From assembly GCA_043808565.1 (NCBI GenBank), contig JAZDEQ010000024.1:1-31883 (forward strand): DNA of 31,883 bases. The letters are read 5' to 3'. Positions 1 to 6,018 of this stretch are shown here, one piece after another. The notes below the pieces were generated by a model. That model was not told the origin of the DNA, did not search any database, and worked only from the letters and a program-made list of their open reading frames with translations. Each line of letters starts with the position of its first letter. Position 1 is the stretch's first letter. Source of the stretch: UBA12403 sp043808565 (lineage in GTDB: Bacteria; Patescibacteriota; Patescibacteriia; UBA9934; GWF2-40-263). The translations under genes were made by a program, and so were the position numbers.

Positions 1-72
1 AAACAATACGTTCGTGAGCAATGGGAAAGAGATAAACAAGAAGACGGTGAGCAAATGGAATTCCATTGGTAA
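1..72 (+). CDS. 3' end of an unidentified protein-coding gene
   Basis: Frame 1 is open from the window edge to a TAA at 70-72. It gives a 23-residue, charged C-terminal tail ending in MEFHW. A compact hairpin terminator follows at 87-105, which supports this as a real gene end. Too little is present to name the protein. Confidence 0.55.
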   Translation, partial: KQYVREQWERDKQEDGEQMEFHW

Positions 73-86
73 TTAACTAACTAAAT

Positions 87-105
87 AGCCCCTTCTAGGG
101 GCTTT
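87..105 (+). terminator. Intrinsic terminator after the partial gene
   Basis: A six-pair stem AGCCCC/GGGGCT closes the loop TTCTA and is followed by a short T run. It lies 15 bases past the stop codon of the partial gene. Confidence 0.55.
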
Positions 106-112
106 CCCGAAA

Positions 113-131
113 CTACCGGCTCTGCCGGTAG
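113..131 (+). other. Perfect hairpin upstream of the 187-1617 gene
   Basis: CTACCGGC and GCCGGTAG form a perfect eight-pair stem around the loop TCT, without a T run on the plus strand. It lies between the previous terminator and the SD site of the next gene. Similar hairpins border most SD-type orphan genes in this window. Its function is unknown; it may block read-through or protect an RNA end. Confidence 0.5.
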
Positions 132-186
132 AGGATCATTCGCCGATCTCGACGGGCAAAAACTCTCTCGGCTGGAGAAAAACATC

Positions 187-1617
187 ATGGAATACAGCAT
201 CGCTCCGGTTGGTGGTCGGGTAAAAGCGGCTGGTATTGGTCTGGATCATCTTTTCAGCGAGGAAGATCCAGTGGCTCTCGACCGACAACTTAAACTGATG
301 ATCGCTCGGCCCTCTCTCGAACACCTGGTTGCCTTTTTTCCGAGTGACCACGCCAGACTGCGTCAGGTTTTGAAAAGCGTGGGCTTTTTCCGACCCAGCC
401 TAAAAACCGATCAAGGCATGCCAGGAAATTTTCTGCAGTTTGAAATTGATCCGACACTCGAACGTTCCGTTCTCGAAACCCGAACCATTGTTCGAGTCGA
501 AAACCTGGCGATTCCAGAACCTCACGCCGAGCTTGATCTTCAAACCATCGAAACGGTCCAAGCAAAATTCTTTGCTGGCCACTTCGAAGAAACCGCCGAA
601 ATGCTTGAGCAACTACCCAGCCGAGAAGCTGAAAAAGGTCGCCTGCCATTTTTCTTCATTCGTCCGGCTGTCGCTGACCAACCAATAACATTTGGTCAGG
701 ACATTGTTCGGAAAGTAGAGCAAGCAACCAGACGACTGACAGAACAGGTCTGTGCCGAAACCGGGGTTGCCCAACCCAACCTTATCTGGTGCCAGCCAGA
801 CGTCTTTATTCTCAAAGACGGTACGGTTCAAATAGAACGCTTGAATTGCCCAGACGTTGGACTGTTCTTGCGCGGGCTTAAACACCGGCTTTCGAAAAAC
901 TTGCCAAAGCTGATCGAACTGATGACCGAGCTAAAATCTCGGCTCTGCCAAACGATCGTCCGAGCCATTCCCGGCCCGGAACCGATTTGGATCGTGACTC
1001 GAGATGAGGTTCTGATCAACAACGAAGATCTTTTGGAAATCGGCGAAATCGAGGAGTTGCGGAATGGACTAAACGAACTTGGGCGCGGTCTTTGTGTTGT
1101 CGGTCTGTCCGAGGTCGACAAAATCAAACCAGGCGCTTCGGTTGTTCTCCTAAATCTCGACCATCAGCACCCAGCGATCAATCACCTATATGAACGGGTC
1201 GAGATGGGCGAGATCGACTGTTTTCCCAACCCGCGCTTTCAAGCGGCTTGTCAGCGCGCCACCGGACTAACCAGTCTGACTGTTCCTGAACGTCACCGAG
1301 AAAAATTTCTCTCGCTTATTGGTTCTGAACCAAAAAACGAGGCAGCTCACCGGACGATAATTAACCAGATCGAGCGCTTCACTAGAGGCAACGGCCTTAA
1401 CACGCCAATTATCTACGCTCGTGTTGGTTCAGAATTGGTGCCGGTCCTACACAGATCGCTCCACTCATGGCGCCAACTAAAACGCCGAACCGAGCGTCAA
1501 GCCCCCAATGAATCAATCAGCCTCTTGGCTGTTCCGGCTACACCGGATAATCTTCTGCTTACCAGCGCTAGCGGACCGCGACTTCATGTGTTCCGTTTCT
1601 TGTGCCTTGGTAAATAA
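187..1617 (+). CDS. Hypothetical protein, 476 aa, SD-type orphan gene
   Basis: I do not recognise this soluble 476-residue protein. It has no signal peptide or membrane segment. The stretch around residues 215-225 (QIERLNCPDVG) and the later GEIDCFPNP recall acidic-residue and Asn loops of ATP-grasp-type ligases, but I saw no complete motif set, so this is only a hint. The start is supported by GGAG at 174-177, about nine bases before the ATG. Base and codon use (many CGA, GCC and CTC codons) is clearly richer in G+C than trpS downstream, suggesting a different history. Its TAA is four bases before the next gene's ATG. Confidence 0.75.
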   Translation: MEYSIAPVGGRVKAAGIGLDHLFSEEDPVALDRQLKLMIARPSLEHLVAFFPSDHARLRQVLKSVGFFRPSLKTDQGMPGNFLQFEIDPTLERSVLETRTIVRVENLAIPEPHAELDLQTIETVQAKFFAGHFEETAEMLEQLPSREAEKGRLPFFFIRPAVADQPITFGQDIVRKVEQATRRLTEQVCAETGVAQPNLIWCQPDVFILKDGTVQIERLNCPDVGLFLRGLKHRLSKNLPKLIELMTELKSRLCQTIVRAIPGPEPIWIVTRDEVLINNEDLLEIGEIEELRNGLNELGRGLCVVGLSEVDKIKPGASVVLLNLDHQHPAINHLYERVEMGEIDCFPNPRFQAACQRATGLTSLTVPERHREKFLSLIGSEPKNEAAHRTIINQIERFTRGNGLNTPIIYARVGSELVPVLHRSLHSWRQLKRRTERQAPNESISLLAVPATPDNLLLTSASGPRLHVFRFLCLGK

Positions 1618-1621
1618 CTCT

Positions 1622-2050
1622 ATGACTACTCTTCGGGAAGTCCCACCTGACAAAATACTCTCAACTGCTTTTTCTTTAATTCGTGACGCCAAGACGGAAA
1701 TCTTAGCGACCATGGATTTTAAAGAAGAACTGGCCCAGCCGCTTCCCGAAGAGTACTTTCTTTTACTAAAACAAAAAGTTTTTAACGGAATAATTTTAAA
1801 ACGCCTTGGTTTTGGCACTAAAAATGAATACACTAAATTTGCTACCAAAAAGCCGCTTGCCTCGAAAAATTATTTTTTAATCCATGCTAAAAACGACGAC
1901 TACCAACGAATGCTCATGGTTGATCGGAATAAAATGATCTTGGCTAAAAATTTTAAAAACCAACGAAAATTTTTCTTTTCTGATGACCCAAAATGCATTA
2001 AAAAATATCTAGATTATTTCAATTATTATTTAAAAATTAAGACCCTTTAA
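1622..2050 (+). CDS. Orphan PLD-like sensor domain protein (TrmB-type C-terminal domain)
   Basis: This is a 142-residue, A+T-rich gene. The ATG at 1622 is preferred over an in-frame upstream ATG at 1508, because the longer form would lie deep inside the preceding gene. The pattern (ILATMDFKEEL, a long helix, then MLMVDRNKMILA and a C-terminal LDYFNYYLK) resembles the phospholipase-D-like sensor domain that follows the helix-turn-helix in TrmB-family regulators. Here the DNA-binding part is missing, and no catalytic HKD motif is visible. Compare the three such units in the regulator at 21678-23222. It may be a truncated regulator or a stand-alone ligand-binding protein. There is no SD. Confidence 0.6.
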   Translation: MTTLREVPPDKILSTAFSLIRDAKTEILATMDFKEELAQPLPEEYFLLLKQKVFNGIILKRLGFGTKNEYTKFATKKPLASKNYFLIHAKNDDYQRMLMVDRNKMILAKNFKNQRKFFFSDDPKCIKKYLDYFNYYLKIKTL

Positions 2051-2083
2051 CTTTTTTCACCAAATTGTTAAACTAATACCACT

Positions 2084-3067
2084 ATGTCTAAATTTCTTAC
2101 CGGCATCCAACCAAGTGGTCTGCTTCATCTTGGTAATTACATCGGCGCTATTGAACCAGCCGTCGAATCACAACGAGAAAATAAACTAATAATGTTTGTG
2201 GTTGATTATCACGCCATCACAGTTCTACAAAAACCAGAGGAACTCCGCCAAAATATTCTAAACGCCACGGCAATCTATTTAGCTTGTGGTATTGATCCCA
2301 AAAAAACCTTGCTGTTCCAGCAGTCACAAGTCCCTCAACATGCCGAATTAACCTGGATCCTAAATTGCACGGCTCGCATGGGTGAAATCGAACGTATGAT
2401 TCAGTATAAAGAGAAATCCAAAACTCAAGGCGAAAGCACTTCGGTTGGTCTTTTCGATTATCCAGTTCTTCAAGCGGCTGATATTTTACTTTACGACACC
2501 GAAGTCGTTCCGGTTGGGGAAGATCAAAAACAACACATTGAATTAGCCCGCGATTTGGCAATTCGTTTCAATCGCGATTTTGGCGAGACATTTATCGTGC
2601 CTCAACCGCAAATCAAAAAAGTTGGCGGACGCATTATGGGGCTTGATGATCCGAGCAAAAAAATGTCCAAATCTGCTTCGAGTCCCAAAAATTATATCTC
2701 GCTTTTAGATGATGAAAAAACCATTAGCAAAAAAATCATGGGCGCGGCTACGGATTCCGAAGGCCGAGTGGCTTTTGATGAAAAGCGCCCGGGCATTTCC
2801 AATTTGGTCTCGATTTTTTCTATCATCACTAAAAAATCTGCCGAGCAAATTGAACTCGATTATACTGGCAAGGGTTACGGTGATTTTAAAAAAGACTTAG
2901 CTGAAGTTTTAACCCTTTTCTTAATGCCCCTGCAAGCCAAAATTAAAACTTATTTGGAACATGAAGACGAGTTAATAAAAATTCTGGCTGTGGGTTCGGC
3001 CCAAGCTCGCGAAGAAGCGGAGAGAAAGATGGAAATTGTCAGGCAGCGGATTGGGGTGAAGTTGTAA
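2084..3067 (+). CDS. trpS: Tryptophanyl-tRNA synthetase
   Basis: This class I aminoacyl-tRNA synthetase charges tRNA-Trp with tryptophan using ATP. At 327 residues it has normal length for bacterial TrpRS. The start MSKFLTGIQPSGLLHLGNYIGA contains the family's N-terminal GIQPSG and the HIGH-equivalent HLGN. The KMSKS loop is present as KKMSKSASS near residue 195, preceded by the GEDQKQHIEL substrate-binding segment. There is no SD. A TAAACT hexamer at 2069-2074, ten bases before the ATG, would give a nearly leaderless mRNA. An intrinsic terminator follows at 3152-3180. Base composition is native and A+T-rich. Confidence 0.97.
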   Translation: MSKFLTGIQPSGLLHLGNYIGAIEPAVESQRENKLIMFVVDYHAITVLQKPEELRQNILNATAIYLACGIDPKKTLLFQQSQVPQHAELTWILNCTARMGEIERMIQYKEKSKTQGESTSVGLFDYPVLQAADILLYDTEVVPVGEDQKQHIELARDLAIRFNRDFGETFIVPQPQIKKVGGRIMGLDDPSKKMSKSASSPKNYISLLDDEKTISKKIMGAATDSEGRVAFDEKRPGISNLVSIFSIITKKSAEQIELDYTGKGYGDFKKDLAEVLTLFLMPLQAKIKTYLEHEDELIKILAVGSAQAREEAERKMEIVRQRIGVKL

Positions 3068-3090
3068 AATGTCTGAACTGGGATTATTTT

Positions 3091-3124
3091 ATCCCGCCGT
3101 AGCTCGACGCGAGCGAAGGGGGAT
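3091..3124. repeat. Dispersed palindrome (GTAGC...GCGAAGG type)
   Basis: ATCCCGCCGTAGCTCG and CGAGCGAAGGGGGAT flank a three-base loop in an imperfect inverted repeat just after trpS. Related palindromes with the same GAAGC.../...GCGAAGG arms occur at 5018-5052 (inside the RNase P RNA) and 20861-20890. This is one of at least three dispersed palindrome families in the window. Confidence 0.55.
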
Positions 3125-3151
3125 GGGATTTTGGGGATTAACAGAATTTTT

Positions 3152-3180
3152 AAAAAGACGTTTTTTACAACGTCTTTTTT
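3152..3180 (+). terminator. trpS: Intrinsic terminator of trpS
   Basis: AAAAAGACGTT and AACGTCTTTTTT form an 11-pair stem around TTTTAC, ending in a T run. Its A-rich left arm means it could also act on the opposite strand. Confidence 0.85.
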
Positions 3181-3208
3181 AATTAAAACTTTTCCCCAAC
3201 TTATAAAT

Positions 3209-3237
3209 TTGACAAAAAATCTCCACTTTATTACACT
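3209..3237 (+). promoter_or_regulatory. Sigma70-type promoter for the 3448-3978 unit
   Basis: TTGACA at 3209-3214 and TACACT at 3232-3237 are separated by exactly 17 bases. Transcription should begin near 3244, leaving a leader of about 200 bases before the gene at 3448. That leader holds two tiny ORFs and a perfect hairpin. Confidence 0.7.
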
Positions 3238-3256
3238 AAAGTGACACTAAACTTAT

Positions 3257-3358
3257 ATGATCAATAAAAAACCTCTAAAAAATATTTCTTCCGCGGTTTA
3301 TTACTATTATTCCCGCCTGGCCCCAAGGCTAGTTTTAAGGTGTCGAAACAACAGTTAA
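3257..3358 (+). other. Possible leader peptide ORF (33 codons) with four tandem Tyr codons
   Basis: An ATG at 3257 opens 33 codons ending at TAA 3356-3358, shortly after the predicted transcription start. The peptide contains YYYY around residues 15-18. Its stop overlaps a second ATG (TAATG), which opens an 18-codon ORF running into the 3396-3424 hairpin. The arrangement of promoter, short ORF with repeated codons, hairpin and gene is what an attenuation leader would look like. However, there is no SD before the ATG, and chance ORFs of this size are common. Confidence 0.3.
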
Positions 3359-3395
3359 TGACTACAGCAAAACCTTTCATTAATTTCGACTTTTT

Positions 3396-3424
3396 CAAAC
3401 CGGTCTCGTGGTGAGACCGGTTTG
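3396..3424 (+). promoter_or_regulatory. Perfect 12-bp hairpin in the leader of the kinase gene
   Basis: CAAACCGGTCTC and GAGACCGGTTTG pair perfectly around GTGGT. Only a broken T-rich stretch (TTCTTT) follows. It is 23 bases before the ATG at 3448 and just before the SD (GGAGG), so it could be an attenuator or a barrier to incoming transcription. Confidence 0.6.
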
Positions 3425-3447
3425 TTCTTTAATTCACGGAGGCACAA

Positions 3448-3978
3448 ATGAAGCGACTCATTCTATTGGCTGGTTTGCCGGGCGTGGGCAAGTCGGCAAT
3501 TTCTGCCGCCTTAAGGCAAGCGACAAACGGAATGATCGTGGACATCGACGATTTCAAAAGAGCCAACGTCGATCCCAATCTCGTAAAAAGCCAAATCGAT
3601 CCTCCAGAACAGAGGTGGACCTACTACCAACAGGCCGCACTGCATGTTCTCGATCTTTTCCGACGCGGCGCCGAGACTATCATCGTTGATGAAGTATTCC
3701 ACCTCGCTTCACTTCGCGCGGACTTGGAAAATCTCTGTCGGTTAGAAGGAGTCGATGTTCTGTGGGCCGAGGTGAGATGCCCATACACCACGGTCGAAAG
3801 CCGCCTCAGAGCCAAAGACCGCGAAGGCCACATCCTCTCGACTGATGAGGCTTTAAGAATGTACCTTCTGTTTGGAGAAATCTTTGAGGCCTTCCCGGCC
3901 GATGCCTCCAACCATCTTGTCGTAAATAACGAGGATGGGCTAACGGCATCAGTGGCCGGGATCCTAGAAAGACTCTAA
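3448..3978 (+). CDS. P-loop kinase-like ATPase (AAA_33 type), SD-type orphan gene
   Basis: This 176-residue soluble protein opens with a Walker A motif, LLAGLPGVGKS (residues 6-16). It has an IVDIDDF strand typical of small-molecule kinases and a Walker B-like IIVDEV near residue 80. A lid-like segment SRLRAKDREG follows around residues 118-127. This pattern fits the AAA_33/zeta-toxin-like group of nucleotide-binding phosphotransferases; the substrate cannot be told. The start has a strong SD (GGAGG, seven bases before the ATG). The gene is a single transcription unit with its own promoter and closing hairpin, and its codon use is richer in G+C than trpS and the HD gene on either side. Confidence 0.8.
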   Translation: MKRLILLAGLPGVGKSAISAALRQATNGMIVDIDDFKRANVDPNLVKSQIDPPEQRWTYYQQAALHVLDLFRRGAETIIVDEVFHLASLRADLENLCRLEGVDVLWAEVRCPYTTVESRLRAKDREGHILSTDEALRMYLLFGEIFEAFPADASNHLVVNNEDGLTASVAGILERL

Positions 3979-3985
3979 AGCCCTT

Positions 3986-4016
3986 GGGCTGGCCGCGACC
4001 AAATCGCGGCCAGCCC
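3986..4016 (+). terminator. Strong G/C hairpin after the kinase gene
   Basis: GGGCTGGCCGCGA and TCGCGGCCAGCCC form a perfect 13-pair stem around CCAAA, eight bases after the stop. There is no T run, so it may stabilise the 3' end of the mRNA rather than act as a classical intrinsic terminator. Confidence 0.55.
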
Positions 4017-4039
4017 ACACCATAAATAATTTCAAACTT

Positions 4040-4759
4040 ATGCTCGATAAAAACACTTTGTTAAAAATTAAAAATCTGGCCATAAAAATTGACCACAATT
4101 TGGCTTTTGGCGGCAAATCAAAAGGCAATAAACATTTGGTTAGAGTTGTTCGCGTAGCAAAATTCTTGGCCAAAAAAACTGGTGCCGATCTGACGATTAC
4201 CGAAGCCGGGGCTTTTTTACACGATACGGCTTTACCCTCTGGCAATGATTATGAATACTCCCAAAATAAAAAAATCGTAAAAAAATTACTTAAAACTTTT
4301 AATTTACCTAAAAATAAATTAAACGAAATCGCTGAATGTGTTGCTTCGCACGAAGGAACGGTTAAAGCTAAAAGTTTAGAAGCAAAAATTGTTCACGATG
4401 CTGATGTTCTCGACAAGCTTGGGATCTTGGGAATTATTCGCCACACTTGGAAAATGACCAATCAAAATAAAATTGACCCGCAGGCGGTAAAAGAAAAAGA
4501 TATCAAAACCATCATCAACCACCTGGCCTGGCGACACAAAAAATTACAAACCCCTTTAGCTAAAAAAATGGCTGAATATTTAATTATCCCAATTAGTCCG
4601 GCTCAAGCCAAAAAAATAGTCATGCAAACCGCCAGCCTTGCCATTAATGGCGTTATAACCGAAAAAATCGCCCCGACTCTTTTTAAACATTTAAACCAAA
4701 AACAGCAACAAAAATTAAAAGAACAACTTAGTCTTGGCTACCTATATAAATTCAAATAA
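4040..4759 (+). CDS. HD-domain phosphohydrolase
   Basis: This 239-residue soluble protein carries the metal-binding residues of the HD superfamily: His at about 32 (KHLVRV), the HD pair at 61-62 (FLHDTA), a HEG motif near 109 and HDADVLDKLG near 120. Such proteins hydrolyse phosphoester bonds, often in nucleotides; the substrate is unknown. It resembles small uncharacterised HD hydrolases of the YedJ type. There is no SD; composition is A+T-rich and lysine-rich, as in the core genes. It converges on the RNase P RNA gene and shares its terminator. Confidence 0.85.
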   Translation: MLDKNTLLKIKNLAIKIDHNLAFGGKSKGNKHLVRVVRVAKFLAKKTGADLTITEAGAFLHDTALPSGNDYEYSQNKKIVKKLLKTFNLPKNKLNEIAECVASHEGTVKAKSLEAKIVHDADVLDKLGILGIIRHTWKMTNQNKIDPQAVKEKDIKTIINHLAWRHKKLQTPLAKKMAEYLIIPISPAQAKKIVMQTASLAINGVITEKIAPTLFKHLNQKQQQKLKEQLSLGYLYKFK

Positions 4760-4766
4760 AAAAAAT

Positions 4767-4798
4767 AAAACCGCCACGAAAAATTTCGTGGCGGTTTT
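4767..4798. terminator. Bidirectional terminator between the HD gene and the RNase P RNA gene
   Basis: AAAACCGCCACGAAA and TTTCGTGGCGGTTTT pair perfectly (15 bp). The A-rich left arm and T-rich right arm make it work on both strands, ending the HD gene (plus) and the RNase P RNA (minus). Confidence 0.85.
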
Positions 4799-4833
4799 AT
4801 TGCACAGGTCATCTGTAAGCCGAATTTTGTCTG

Positions 4834-4863
4834 CCCCGCACCTTTCGCTAGAAAGGTGCGGGG
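4834..4863 (-). repeat. Extra hairpin in RNase P RNA, same arms as the P3 stem
   Basis: CCCCGCACCTTTC and GAAAGGTGCGGGG pair perfectly around a four-base loop. It is placed right after the P2 3' strand, where type A RNAs normally have only a few unpaired bases. The same 13-bp arms form the P3 stem around the nuclease ORF (5350-5362 and 5645-5657), so the hairpin looks like an empty copy of the element that carries the ORF. Confidence 0.8.
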
Positions 4864-5017
4864 GAGGCAATCATTTCTCTAGACCGACTATTGCTAATCG
4901 GCTCCTGTTCGCCTTCGCCGCTGTTTTAAAAGCAGCTTCGGCGTAACAATGCGAGCTACCAAATCTTGCTCTTGTACCAAACGCCCCGTCGCCTCATTAA
5001 AAGGGGCTATGGAGGCG

Positions 5018-5052
5018 CCCCCCGAAGCTCCGTCCAACGGAGCGAAGGGGGG
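5018..5052. repeat. Dispersed palindrome inserted in a peripheral stem of RNase P RNA
   Basis: CCCCCCGAAGCTCCG and CGGAGCGAAGGGGGG form a near-perfect stem around TCCAA, inside the RNase P RNA between the conserved regions. It belongs to the same GAAGC/GCGAAGG palindrome family seen at 3091-3124 and 20861-20890. From the order of the conserved blocks it probably extends P12, a helix known to vary in length. Confidence 0.55.
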
Positions 5053-5349
5053 AAGGGTTTTCCACGGCGCTTTTCTCAAAGCTGGCCCGCGTGAGCTCTT
5101 ACTTCACCTCGCCGAAGCAAGGTTATCCCGCGCCTGCGGGCTCACGATTTCAAACTTACCTGGTCGCTTGCGCGAACCTCATCTTTGCAGATTCAGGCGT
5201 TATATTTTCTGTTGCACTTTCCCTAGGCTTCGGAAACCTGAACAAACAGAGATCTCTCAAGGTCGTTCAAATTTCTTTACTCCCGGTCGTCGTTAACGAC
5301 TTTCTTTTTCAACTAACCATCGCTGGTTAGCGGGTATTCGGACTTTCCT

Positions 5350-5657
5350 CCCCGCACCTTTCATTATCATTCAAGACTCTTAAGACTTTCGCTTATTCGC
5401 CCTTTTAACTGGCCATAAGCTTTACCAAAATATTTCAAAGCTTTTTCTCTCCTTTTAGCATCTTCCAAACTCTTGTAAGCCTCATAATATATTAGAACCC
5501 ATGGACAAAACGCTTTTGTGTAGGTGCTTTGACCAGAATTATGTTCAAAAAATCTTCTTTTTAAATCTTTTGTATAGCCTATGTAAAGGCTGAGATTTTT
5601 AAGACTTTTTAATATATAAACATAATACATAAAGGAATAATAGTGAAAGGTGCGGGG
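5350..5657 (-). mobile_element. Inverted-repeat-bounded insert carrying a GIY-YIG nuclease in RNase P P3
   Basis: Arms at 5350-5363 and 5644-5657 are perfect 14-base inverted repeats. Together they form the P3 helix of the RNase P RNA, and between them lies almost nothing but the 87-codon ORF (12 bases before its ATG, a few after its stop). An element built of an endonuclease gene placed in a structural RNA loop resembles a homing insertion. No group I or group II intron core was seen, so the insert is probably retained or cut out by RNases rather than spliced. Confidence 0.65.
5367..5630 (-). CDS. GIY-YIG endonuclease family protein inside the RNase P RNA
   Basis: This 87-residue single-domain nuclease begins MYYVYILKS with LYIGYTKDLKRR following, the two halves of the GIY-YIG signature. 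The catalytic Arg is probably in KRRFFEH. The Glu of SLEDAKRREKALK matches the conserved helix of the UvrC-N/UPF0213-like small nucleases that are abundant in Bacteroidetes and Patescibacteria. The gene is transcribed in the same direction as the RNase P RNA and has no SD. Its TGA is followed at once by the returning P3 arm. It may act as a homing endonuclease for this site; its cleavage specificity is not known. Confidence 0.85.
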   Translation of the reverse strand: MYYVYILKSLKNLSLYIGYTKDLKRRFFEHNSGQSTYTKAFCPWVLIYYEAYKSLEDAKRREKALKYFGKAYGQLKGRISESLKSLE

Positions 5658-5684
5658 CGATTGCCCGATGACCTATGCGCCGCT

Positions 5685-5713
5685 AGATTAACAAAAAAAC
5701 CCTTCATTGTCAA
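5685..5713 (-). promoter_or_regulatory. rnpB: Promoter of the RNase P RNA gene
   Basis: Read on the minus strand, TTGACA (5713-5708) and TAATCT (5690-5685) are 17 bases apart. The expected start, seven bases downstream at about 5678, is the first base of the P1 helix. This supports transcription of both halves and the ORF as one RNA. Confidence 0.8.
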
Positions 5714-5750
5714 CCATCGACTTTTCGCTTACAATATTGTTACTAAATTG

Positions 5751-6003
5751 TTACGAATTACGAAAAGTGCCGAATATACGAATTGTTGTACCGCTGTCAT
5801 TCTGAGCGTCACGCGAAGAATCTCGCGTGCCAAGCCCTAGCTCGCCACGAGCGACGGCTGGCCGCGTAATTTTGGCAGATTCCTCTCCGTTCGACAGGGC
5901 TCACGGCCCTGAGTCGGATCGAAGGGCGAGACGCTCGGAATGACAAGAGGCGACATTTGAATTATTCGTAATTCGTATATTCGTTACTTTTCGTAATTCG
6001 TAA
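5751..6003. mobile_element. MITE-like palindromic element, about 253 bp
   Basis: The 33-base ends (5751-5783 and 5971-6003) are inverted repeats differing at two positions, made of TTCGTA-type units. Just inside is a second inverted pair, TGTCATTCTGAGCGTC (5795-5810) and its near-perfect complement at 5930-5945. No ORF of note lies inside, so it would need an outside transposase. Copies of the end sequence occur at 23345-23377 and, degenerate, near 7485, 8626 and 23217; a fragment of the inner repeat is at 16057-16088. It fills most of the space between the RNase P promoter and the 6019 gene. Confidence 0.65.
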
Positions 6004-6018
6004 CCCCGTAGTCCTCTT

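Larger units (their letters stand above)
4802..5678 (-). ncRNA. rnpB: RNase P RNA, interrupted in P3 by a GIY-YIG ORF
   Basis: This is the catalytic RNA of RNase P, which matures tRNA 5' ends. Read on the minus strand it has the conserved GAGGAAAGTCCGAA (5352-5339) and a GCAACAGAAAATATAACGCC stretch (near 5217). It also has GGTAAG...TGAAA, GTAAGAGC, and near the 3' end ATTCGGCTTACAG. P1 pairs 5678-5667 with 4813-4802 (12 pairs, one G-U). P2 pairs 5666-5660 with 4872-4866. P3 is the 14-bp stem 5657-5644/5363-5350, whose loop holds the whole nuclease ORF. A promoter with 17-bp spacing places the start at 5678, exactly the P1 end. Without the ORF insert the RNA is still about 600 nt, longer than usual for type A, partly because of inserted palindromes at 4834-4863 and 5018-5052. 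Confidence 0.92.

Noticed and set aside
1508..1621. Earlier ATG for the PLD-like protein
   Set aside because: It lies more than 100 bases inside the previous gene. The ATG at 1622 directly follows that gene's stop and gives a natural domain start.
4894..5330. Several overlapping ORFs on both strands at 4.9-5.3 kb
   Set aside because: They are translations of the RNase P RNA or its antisense. They show no protein-like pattern and overlap its conserved helices.
5364..5643. Group I or group II intron in the RNase P RNA
   Set aside because: The insert is only about 280 bases and almost entirely ORF. There is no room for an intron core and no conserved intron motifs were seen.
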